DNA of 5,790 nucleotides, from the NCBI GenBank assembly GCA_900321775.1, contig ONXE01000124.1:1-5790 (forward strand), in the 5' to 3' direction. The translations under genes were made by a program, and so were the position numbers. Every line of letters begins with the position of its first letter. The first letter of the stretch is position 1. The notes under the pieces are model-generated. The model ran no database searches and was not told the origin of the DNA. It saw only the letters and a list, made by a program, of their open reading frames with translations. Below, piece by piece: positions 1 through 5,790 of the stretch. The DNA is from an uncultured Bacteroidales bacterium (GTDB lineage: Bacteria; Bacteroidota; Bacteroidia; Bacteroidales; Paludibacteraceae).

Positions 1-1
1 C

Positions 2-2284
2 GAAGACCATATCTACCGCTACACCACTGCCGGTGTCACGCAGCCGTCGTTCCGCAATATCTTTGCTTACGACCTGAAGGCTACGGCTAAGGAAGGCAGC
101 TACGACCTGACGTTCAGCTTCAATACCCAGCCGACAGAGGCTACTATTCACATCTACTCGGAAGAGGGTCTTGAGGTGAAGACTATTCCTGTAACGGCTC
201 CTCAGCAGACCGGTAATGTGGTCAATCTGCCGCTGCCGATTGATGGTCTGGACGAGAACCAGGCTTATCGTTGGGGTGTTGAGGCCTCGGCTCCCGAGGT
301 GGGCAACTGGGCTATAGCCGAGCAGAAGACGGCTGCTTCGATGGGCATGACGCGCGTGTTCAACGCCGTGAACGTTTATCCGGAGACCGAGCACTTCGGC
401 ACAATCTATCTGGTTAACTATGTAAGCAAGACCAGCGACAAGAATGGTCTGTACGTGATGAATCCGGACCTGACGCTGCAAAACACGACTCCGTATCGTA
501 CTACCAACAACCCGTCGGCAGGCGTTTATCGCACTCCGTACCGTTTGGGTATCGACAACGAGGGTACCGTATATCTGAGTGACTGGGACGACACGCACTC
601 GGGTGTATATGTAGTAGATCCTGAAAATCCGTCTGGCGTACACCAGGCCTTCTTTGCAGGTGCGCAGTCCGGCACTGCAGGCGTTTGGAAGAACGCAGCA
701 GGCGTGGAGGAAGGTTCGTCTTCGCCGAGCGCTTATGTTTATAGCCGAGGTGCTAACGCCAAGCTTTTGGTTTATAACGAAGACCCGGGCAGCACACTGC
801 CGACCAATGGTCTGTGTGTTTATAACATCGGCCAGCCAGACGGCTCTATCAAGCACCTGTGGGATGGCGCTCCGTCGGCTAAGATCAATTTCGAAGGCCA
901 GGCCAACACCAACGGTAACGTTTGGGGCTGCTCGAAGGGCGTTTGGGTAAGCCAGCACCGTTCGGCAGGCAATAATAACAACAGCGCTACCTCGCTCCGC
1001 TTCTACAGCTGGGATGGTCACTGCACGTTTGCTTCGCATCTGGAGCCTACGTTCCCTGACGGCACGCTTGTAATCGACGGCTCGCTCGGATCCTGCTTCG
1101 CTCTGTCGGATGACGAGAAATTCCTGGCACTGCGCGGTACGGACAAGAACATCCAGCTGTTCGACGTAACATGGAACGACTCGACGCCGACCCTGACCTA
1201 CAAGGGCGACTTCAAGAACGAACTGGCGGGTGAGTTCGACCTGCTCCAGATGAACTGGGACTACGCGGGCAACCTCGTGGCTACCGGTAACGTAGGTCTG
1301 CAGATTATCGCTGTGCCCAAGGAGGGCAACCGCTGCTTCACTCCTGCCAGCGAGCAGAACAAGATTATCAACGGCAAACTGCCGTTCGACCACTGTCTCT
1401 ACGAACCCGCCGAGGCCACTCTGTCCACATGGTTCACCACTACAGCATGGATAGAGGAGACCAACTCGACCGCTACGCTTGATTCGCTCGGCGATATCCG
1501 CGTGAACATCGTGGATGCCAAGAACGAGCGTTGGCAGGCGCAGGTCAAACTCAATACAGGTCTTGACCTCGATGAGAACAAGTTGTACAGCCTCACATTC
1601 TCGGTTAAGGCAAGTGCCAATATCCCCGGCGTTACCGTTCGCATGTTCGAAGGCGCCGTTATCTTCACCGATTCGACCATCAACCTCAATGCCAACGAAG
1701 AGGTTACTTACTTCGCTGACAGCATCGACGGCAAGGCCGGAAACGGGGTGCTGGTATTCGACTTCGGCTTCTCTCCTGCTAATACGACCATCGACATCAC
1801 CGATATCGCTATCTGCGAGGTTGGCGACAAGCCGCATGTGGTGTATGAGCACCTGTACGAACTGGGTGACAACCAGAGTTGGAATCCTGCTGCAGGCGTG
1901 GAACTGACCGCTAAGTCGGAGAACATCTTCGAGGGGACGTTTACCTTCAATACGACGTACGAGTATGGCTATTTCACCTTCGTTACAGAGCTCAACTCCA
2001 GCTGGGACGTAGTCAATGCGCATCGCTTCGGACCTGTTACGGCCGACGAACTGGTTACCGTAGGCGACGTGAACCTCTTCAGCTCAGACAAGTCGTTCAA
2101 GATTGCCAACGGTACCTATGTGTTCACCGTGGACCTCAATTCGATGAAGCTCACTATCGCTCCGGGTACGGGTCTGGATAACATCGGCGACGAGCATCGT
2201 GCCGTCAAGTTCCTCCGCAACGGACAGATCTTCATCCGCAAGGACGGCCACACGTACAACGCAGCCGGCATCCTTGTCGAGTAA
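2..2284 (+). CDS. Large secreted multidomain surface protein with T9SS-type sorting tail (5' end outside window)
   Basis: The reading frame is open from the left edge to TAA, giving 760 residues with no start seen. The GTG at 176 is internal, because sensible beta-rich protein continues upstream of it. In window-residue numbering: about 1-105 is an Ig/Fn3-like beta region; about 117-440 has repeated short strands such as GTIYLVN, GLYVMNP, GTVYLSDW and GVYVVDP, which suggest an NHL/YVTN-like propeller; about 453-607 resembles a CBM4_9-like jelly roll; about 614-721 starts LYELGDNQSWNP and resembles SusE/F or starch-binding modules; about 725-760 (KFLRNGQIFIRKDGHTYN) resembles the C-terminal sorting tails of Bacteroidota type IX secretion cargo. 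Inference: it is exported and anchored on, or released from, the cell surface, and probably binds or senses glycans. No catalytic motif was recognised and the true ligand is unknown. It converges on polA and is not part of that operon. The domain names are by resemblance only; the sorting tail is the firmest assignment. Confidence 0.85.
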   Translation, partial: EDHIYRYTTAGVTQPSFRNIFAYDLKATAKEGSYDLTFSFNTQPTEATIHIYSEEGLEVKTIPVTAPQQTGNVVNLPLPIDGLDENQAYRWGVEASAPEVGNWAIAEQKTAASMGMTRVFNAVNVYPETEHFGTIYLVNYVSKTSDKNGLYVMNPDLTLQNTTPYRTTNNPSAGVYRTPYRLGIDNEGTVYLSDWDDTHSGVYVVDPENPSGVHQAFFAGAQSGTAGVWKNAAGVEEGSSSPSAYVYSRGANAKLLVYNEDPGSTLPTNGLCVYNIGQPDGSIKHLWDGAPSAKINFEGQANTNGNVWGCSKGVWVSQHRSAGNNNNSATSLRFYSWDGHCTFASHLEPTFPDGTLVIDGSLGSCFALSDDEKFLALRGTDKNIQLFDVTWNDSTPTLTYKGDFKNELAGEFDLLQMNWDYAGNLVATGNVGLQIIAVPKEGNRCFTPASEQNKIINGKLPFDHCLYEPAEATLSTWFTTTAWIEETNSTATLDSLGDIRVNIVDAKNERWQAQVKLNTGLDLDENKLYSLTFSVKASANIPGVTVRMFEGAVIFTDSTINLNANEEVTYFADSIDGKAGNGVLVFDFGFSPANTTIDITDIAICEVGDKPHVVYEHLYELGDNQSWNPAAGVELTAKSENIFEGTFTFNTTYEYGYFTFVTELNSSWDVVNAHRFGPVTADELVTVGDVNLFSSDKSFKIANGTYVFTVDLNSMKLTIAPGTGLDNIGDEHRAVKFLRNGQIFIRKDGHTYNAAGILVE
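2174..2281 (+). other. C-terminal sorting-tail region of the surface protein
   Basis: The last 36 residues follow the end of the SusE/F-like domain (TIAPGTG). They contain a short lead (LDNIGDEHRAVKF) followed by the pattern N-G-Q-I-F-I-R-x-D-G-x-T-Y-N-x-x-G, ending four residues after that glycine. Many Bacteroidales surface proteins end this way, and such ends serve as type IX secretion sorting signals across the outer membrane. The sorting role is inferred from family resemblance; no secretion gene is present in the window. Confidence 0.65.
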
Positions 2285-2306
2285 CGACCGTCGGATTAGT
2301 TAGAAA

Positions 2307-2342
2307 GAAGGCCTCTTCCTGTTCGGGAGAGGCCTTCCTTTT
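2307..2342 (+). terminator. Rho-independent terminator of the surface-protein gene
   Basis: The hairpin begins 23 bases after the TAA stop. The left arm 2307-2319 (GAAGGCCTCTTCC) pairs with 2325-2337 (GGGAGAGGCCTTC), giving 12 Watson-Crick pairs and one U-G wobble around a 5-base loop (TGTTC). It is followed by CTTTT. On the opposite strand the wobble becomes an A-C mismatch and the stem is followed by only TTTC. It should therefore act best on rightward transcription, although it may also slow or stop leftward transcripts coming out of polA. Confidence 0.85.
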
Positions 2343-2350
2343 GGTCGCTG

Positions 2351-2383
2351 AATAGTATCGGAATGGTATTACAATGGTATTAC
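2351..2383. repeat. 11-bp tandem repeat in the convergent intergenic gap
   Basis: AATGGTATTAC occurs twice, back to back and identical, at 2362-2372 and 2373-2383. A weaker copy in the same 11-bp register (AATAGTATCGG, 7 of 11 matching) precedes them at 2351-2361. The array ends five bases before the polA stop codon, between that stop and the terminator hairpin. No function is evident. It could be replication slippage, or a tandem binding site spaced at about one DNA helical turn. Confidence 0.7.
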
Positions 2384-2387
2384 TCTC

Positions 2388-4793
2388 TCAGTGTGCTTCC
2401 AGCCAGTTTTTGCCTACGCCGCATTCGGCGATGAGGGGTATCTGCAGTTGCATAGCGCCCTGCATCTCGGTGACAACGATGTTGCGGAGCGTCTCTACTT
2501 CGGCCTCCGGCACATTGAAATTGAGTTCGTCGTGCACTTGCATGGTCATCTGCGCCCGAAGTCCGGCCTCCTTCATGCGTCGATGGATGCGAACCATGGC
2601 AATCTTGATGATGTCGGCAGCGGTGCCCTGAATAGGCGCGTTCACGGCGTTGCGCTCGGCGAAAGCGCGGACGGTGGCGTTATGCGAGAGGATGTCCGGC
2701 AGGTAGCGTTTGCGCCCGAAGGCGGTTTCTACGAAGCCCTGTTTGCGCGCTTTTTCCTTGCTCTCTTCGATGAAGCGAACCACGCCGGGGAAGGCCTGAA
2801 AATAATCGCTAATGAGCGTCTGTGCTTCGCTGCGGGAGCATTCCAGCTGCTGTGCCAATCCAAACGCCGAGATGCCGTATATGATGCCGAAATTGGCGGT
2901 CTTGGCCCTTCGGCGCTGGTCTTTGGTTACTTCTTCTATCGGGCAGCCGAAGATTTTGGCCGCTGTGGCAGCATGGATATCCTGGCCAGACCGGAAGGCC
3001 TCCAGCATGTGTTCGTCGCTGCTGAAATGTGCCATCAGTCTCAACTCTATCTGTGAGTAGTCCGCGCTGAGGAACAGGCAACCCTCGTCTGGGATGACGG
3101 CTTTGCGGATGAACTTGCCGCGCTCGCTTCGGATGGGCAGGTTCTGTAGGTTGGGGTTGGACGATGACAGTCGTCCTGTGGCCGTAACTATCTGATTATA
3201 CGTAGTGTGTATCTTGCCTGTTTGGGGGTTGATGAGCGAGGGCAGGTTGTCGATGTAGGTCGAGAGCAGTTTTTTCAACTCGCGGTACTCCAGGATCTTC
3301 CCGATGATGGGGTGCTTGGATTGGAGGCCTTGCAGCACTTCCTCCGAGGTGACGTATTGCCCGCCCTTGGTTTTCTTGGCTTTCGGGTCCAGTTTCATCT
3401 CGCCGAACAGCAGGTCGCCTATCTGTTTGGGCGAGTTGATGTTGAGTTTGACTCCCGACGCCCGGAACTCCTCGGGCACGAGGTTGTAGATGTCCTGCTC
3501 GAGGGCATCCAGCTCTTTGTGCATCTGATCCGATGCCTCGTGCAGGATGTTTACATCGAACCGTACGCCCACCTCGTGCATCTCCTGGAGGATAGGCGCC
3601 AACGGCATCTCAACGTCCGTATAAAGCTGGTATAACCGCTCGTCTTTTCTAAGTTCCCCAAGTACGCGTTCTTTGAGTTTCTCGGGCGGGCAACGGTACA
3701 CCATGCACAGGTATTCTGGGTCGTGCGAGGTCTCGGGCGATAAGAGGTAATGGGCGATACTGATGGCCTGTTTGTCCTCGTCGCTCAATGCAGACAAATC
3801 GACCGCGGGCGCGAACAAATCGCCCTGCGTGAATAAGTCAGGTTCCTGAGGTTGTGAGAATAGGTCGGGCTCCATCCCATGTCTTTCCTTCGGACGATCA
3901 CTTTGTGTGGTCTTTTCTCCTTTACTTCCTTCTCCCTCGTATTTCTTGAGCAAGGAGCGGAACTCCAGATCTATGTAGATGGGCGTCAGGGCCGCCAAAT
4001 CCGGCTCTTTCACTATCAGCGCATCCTCATCCAGGGTTATGGGTACGTCGGTTTTGATTGTTGCAAGGAACTTGGAGAACCTGATGGCTTCGGCTTGTGA
4101 CTCTATTTTTTCACGCATCGCGCCCTTGATTTCGTTGGTGCGGCTAAGCATCTGTTCCACGTTGCCAAACTGCTGTAGCAACTTCACCGCGGTTTTTTCG
4201 CCGACTCCGTTGCAGCCGGGGATATTGTCTGACGCATCGCCCATCAGTCCCAGCAGATCAATCACTTGCGATGTGCTCTCAATCCCGTATTTCTCGCAGA
4301 CCTCCTTGGGTCCGAGGTCCTCGAAACCACCGGTATGGCGCGGGCGGTACATATGTGCGCGTTCGGTTACAAGTTGGCCGTAGTCCTTGTCTGGAGTGGC
4401 CATAAACACCTCAAACCCTGCTTTCTCGGCCTGTCCTGCAAGCGTCCCGATCACATCGTCGGCCTCGTAGCCGGGCACCTCTAAGGCAGGAATGCGCAGG
4501 GCCTGTAGAATCTGTTTGATGATGGGTACGGCCTTGCGGATATCCTCCGGTGTCTCCTCGCGTTGCGCCTTATATTGCTCGAACGCCTCGTGTCTAAACG
4601 TAGGCCCGTGGGGGTCGAAAGCCACGCCAAGATGCGTCGGCTGCAAACGGCGTTTCAGATCGTCCAACGTAGTCAGAAAACCGAATATAGCCGAGGTATT
4701 CTCGCCTTTGGAGGTGATGCGGGGTGCGCGAATAAAGGCGTAGTAGGCGCGATAAATCATCGCGTACGCATCAATAAGCAGAAGTCGTTTCAT
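2388..4793 (-). CDS. polA: DNA polymerase I with 5' nuclease and polymerase domains, proofreading exonuclease lost
   Basis: This gene encodes 801 residues from ATG to TGA. PolA fills gaps and removes RNA primers or damaged strands in replication and repair. Residues 1-285 are the 5' nuclease, with acidic residues D8, D60, E110, D112, D113, D135, D137, D186 and D189 and a helix-hairpin-helix near 194-206. Residues 286-340 form a linker rich in DLF motifs. Residues 341-395 are a remnant of the 3'-5' exonuclease. Residues 396-801 are the polymerase: TGRLSSSNPNLQNLP (539-553), motif A DYSQIELR (578-585), the O-helix with R627, K631, F635 and Y639, and motif C VHDE (753-756). From R541 on, each polymerase residue lies exactly 127 below its E. 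coli counterpart as I recall the numbering (D705, F762, D882), so the shortening is upstream of the polymerase. F635 is the usual deoxy-selecting phenylalanine. The start overlaps the ung stop (ATGA), and no Shine-Dalgarno is seen. Most Bacteroidota PolA proteins are about 920-950 residues. Confidence 0.97.
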   Translation of the reverse strand: MKRLLLIDAYAMIYRAYYAFIRAPRITSKGENTSAIFGFLTTLDDLKRRLQPTHLGVAFDPHGPTFRHEAFEQYKAQREETPEDIRKAVPIIKQILQALRIPALEVPGYEADDVIGTLAGQAEKAGFEVFMATPDKDYGQLVTERAHMYRPRHTGGFEDLGPKEVCEKYGIESTSQVIDLLGLMGDASDNIPGCNGVGEKTAVKLLQQFGNVEQMLSRTNEIKGAMREKIESQAEAIRFSKFLATIKTDVPITLDEDALIVKEPDLAALTPIYIDLEFRSLLKKYEGEGSKGEKTTQSDRPKERHGMEPDLFSQPQEPDLFTQGDLFAPAVDLSALSDEDKQAISIAHYLLSPETSHDPEYLCMVYRCPPEKLKERVLGELRKDERLYQLYTDVEMPLAPILQEMHEVGVRFDVNILHEASDQMHKELDALEQDIYNLVPEEFRASGVKLNINSPKQIGDLLFGEMKLDPKAKKTKGGQYVTSEEVLQGLQSKHPIIGKILEYRELKKLLSTYIDNLPSLINPQTGKIHTTYNQIVTATGRLSSSNPNLQNLPIRSERGKFIRKAVIPDEGCLFLSADYSQIELRLMAHFSSDEHMLEAFRSGQDIHAATAAKIFGCPIEEVTKDQRRRAKTANFGIIYGISAFGLAQQLECSRSEAQTLISDYFQAFPGVVRFIEESKEKARKQGFVETAFGRKRYLPDILSHNATVRAFAERNAVNAPIQGTAADIIKIAMVRIHRRMKEAGLRAQMTMQVHDELNFNVPEAEVETLRNIVVTEMQGAMQLQIPLIAECGVGKNWLEAH
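3813..3872 (-). repeat. Triple DLF motif in the PolA interdomain linker (clamp-binding-like)
   Basis: PolA residues 308-327 read EPDLFSQPQ, EPDLFTQGD, LFA when split at the 9-residue period, giving DLF at 310-312, 319-321 and 325-327. The last one, QGDLF (323-327), fits the bacterial sliding-clamp consensus Q-x-[S/D]-L-F. The first two units form a 27-bp tandem repeat at the DNA level. Four of their six identical aligned residues use different codons (GAG/GAA, CCC/CCT, CTA/TTA, CAA/CAG), so the protein pattern has been kept while the DNA drifted. Clamp binding is inferred, not shown. Confidence 0.6.
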
Positions 4794-5458
4794 GGTTGCC
4801 AGTTGATGGGTGGTAGTCCGTTTCGGACCAGATAGTCGTTAGCTTTGGAGAAATGTTTGCAGCCGAAGAAGCCCTGATAAGCGCTGAGAGGGCTGGGGTG
4901 GGGTGCGGTGAGAACGAGGTGCTTGCGGGTGTCGATGACCTGTCCTTTTCTCTTGGCATATGCACCCCAAAGCATAAACACAAGATGCTCGCGTTGGGAG
5001 TTAAGCGCCGCGATAGCCGCGTCAGTCAGTTCTTCCCAGCCTTTGTTCTGGTGGCTGCCGGGACGATGGGCTTCAACGGTCAGAGTAGCGTTCAGCAGGA
5101 GTACTCCCTGCTCGGCCCAGCGTTGCAGATTGCCGCTGTGAGGAGGGGTGATTCCCAGGTCGGATTGTAGTTCTTTGTAGATATTCTGCAGCGAAGGCGG
5201 CACGGCTATTCCGTCAGGAACGGAGAAGCACAGCCCCTGCGCCTGTCCTACGTCGTGGTACGGGTCCTGCCCGATAATCACCACGCGCACTTTGTCAAAC
5301 GGGCACGAATCGAAAGCGTTGAAGATCAGTTTGGCCGGAGGGAAACATTGTTTTTCTTTGTACGCTTGTCGCACAAAGGAGGTAAGCAACTCGAAGTAAG
5401 GTTTGTCGAACTCCGGCTGCAACACCCTCCGCCAACTTTCTTCGATTCGTACTTCCAT
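4790..5458 (-). CDS. ung: Uracil-DNA glycosylase, family 1
   Basis: Ung is a cytoplasmic enzyme that cuts uracil off the DNA backbone after cytosine deamination or dUTP incorporation, starting base-excision repair. The 222-residue product is full length for the family (E. coli 229). The key motifs are complete: the water-activating loop GQDPYH at 63-68 with catalytic D65, the uracil-stacking F78, the uracil-reading N123 in LLLNATLTV, and the DNA-intercalating loop HPSPLSAY at 187-194 with H187. The ATG shares one base with the TGA of queA (TGATG), and its own TGA overlaps the polA ATG by four bases (ATGA). No Shine-Dalgarno precedes it. Together with this spacing, that suggests translation by reinitiation from queA. 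Pairing with polA makes functional sense, since PolA fills the gap that Ung's action leads to. Confidence 0.98.
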   Translation of the reverse strand: MEVRIEESWRRVLQPEFDKPYFELLTSFVRQAYKEKQCFPPAKLIFNAFDSCPFDKVRVVIIGQDPYHDVGQAQGLCFSVPDGIAVPPSLQNIYKELQSDLGITPPHSGNLQRWAEQGVLLLNATLTVEAHRPGSHQNKGWEELTDAAIAALNSQREHLVFMLWGAYAKRKGQVIDTRKHLVLTAPHPSPLSAYQGFFGCKHFSKANDYLVRNGLPPINWQP

Positions 5459-5790
5459 CAGTTCAGGATAAGCATCGAGTCTCCGTAGTCCCCGAAGTGG
5501 TACTTCTCTTTGACGGCCACGTTGTAGGCGCGCATCACCTGTTCGTAGCCGCCGAAAGCGGCCACTTCGATCAGTTGCGACGATTGCGGCATGTAGAGGT
5601 TGACGAAGAACGAATTGGCTACAGTGAAGTGGTAGGGCGGGAAGATGAACCGGTTGGTCCAGCCTTTGGTAGGCGCGATTTGTCCGGCTGTGTTGACCAC
5701 GCTTTCGAGTGCACGCATCACTTCCGTTCCTACGGCGCAGACGCGTCCGTTGCGTCCGTGGGCGCGGTCCACCGCATCGGTCAACTCCTG
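5458..5790 (-). CDS. queA: S-adenosylmethionine:tRNA ribosyltransferase-isomerase, C-terminal part
   Basis: The frame runs from the right edge to TGA and gives the last 110 residues; the family is about 350 long, so roughly two thirds lies outside the window. QueA moves the ribosyl part of S-adenosylmethionine onto preQ1 in the anticodon wobble position of certain tRNAs, making epoxyqueuosine, the step before queuosine. Recognisable C-terminal motifs are VCAVGTEVMRALES, GWTNRFIFPPYHF, the N-(L/F)-x-x-P-x-S segment (NLYMPQSS), AAFGGYEQVM and the terminal YGDSMLI. The TTG at 5784 is not the start, because protein sequence continues to the edge. It is the first visible gene of a tight queA-ung-polA cluster. 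Whether genes or a promoter precede it cannot be seen here. Confidence 0.93.
   Translation of the reverse strand, partial: QELTDAVDRAHGRNGRVCAVGTEVMRALESVVNTAGQIAPTKGWTNRFIFPPYHFTVANSFFVNLYMPQSSQLIEVAAFGGYEQVMRAYNVAVKEKYHFGDYGDSMLILN

Noticed and set aside
176..178. GTG as the start of the surface protein
   Set aside because: The same frame is open for 58 codons to the left edge and reads as beta-rich protein continuous with what follows, so the gene is truncated by the window.
1399..1950. Two minus-strand frames within the surface-protein gene
   Set aside because: Both are shadows of the plus-strand coding sequence, without promoter, motif or neighbour support.
2391..3056. Plus-strand frame of 221 codons opposite polA
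   Set aside because: It lies entirely inside polA, shows no recognisable motif, and is explained by the codon use of the real gene on the other strand.
3207..3635. Plus-strand frame of 142 codons opposite polA
   Set aside because: It is antisense to conserved polymerase sequence, with composition following the codon pattern of polA and no family resemblance.
3873..3875. Internal ATG (Met307 of PolA) as the start of a separate polymerase-only protein
   Set aside because: It lies in the linker just before the DLF repeat, but the frame is continuous from an intact 5' nuclease, and no promoter or ribosome-binding signal is visible before it.
5782..5784. TTG as the start of a short queA-like gene
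   Set aside because: The frame stays open to the right edge with QueA-like sequence, and the product would lack most of the enzyme; it is a window truncation.

Overview
The window looks like a piece of a Bacteroidales (Bacteroidota) chromosome. This rests on the sequence style of the genes: a large modular surface protein ending in a Bacteroidota-type secretion tail, QueA, Ung and PolA proteins of Bacteroidota appearance, and start codons without Shine-Dalgarno sequences. The genus cannot be fixed by reading alone. There are four protein genes, two of them cut by the window edges. I see no RNA gene, CRISPR array, insertion sequence or prophage.

Layout. Positions 2-2284 (+) hold the C-terminal 760 residues of a large extracellular protein: an Ig/Fn3-like region, a propeller-like region, a jelly-roll-like carbohydrate-binding-type domain, a SusE/F-like domain and a C-terminal sorting tail typical of the type IX secretion system. 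A short convergent gap (2285-2387) follows, with a strong terminator hairpin and a perfect 11-bp tandem repeat. The rest is on the minus strand and reads right to left as queA (partial), ung and polA. These three overlap by 1 and 4 bases, so they are almost certainly one transcript whose promoter lies beyond the right edge.

How the genes work together. Ung removes uracil from DNA, and PolA fills and processes the resulting gap. The start and end of uracil base-excision repair are therefore translationally linked. QueA, which makes queuosine in tRNA, is an unrelated passenger or housekeeping partner. The surface protein belongs to a separate, converging transcription unit.

The most interesting point is PolA. 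It has an intact 5' nuclease and an intact polymerase, but the 3'-5' proofreading exonuclease between them has shrunk to a remnant of about 65 residues with no catalytic motifs. Just before the remnant is a linker with three Asp-Leu-Phe motifs that resemble sliding-clamp binding sites. I do not see a wholly new system here; this PolA architecture and its gene context are the main leads.
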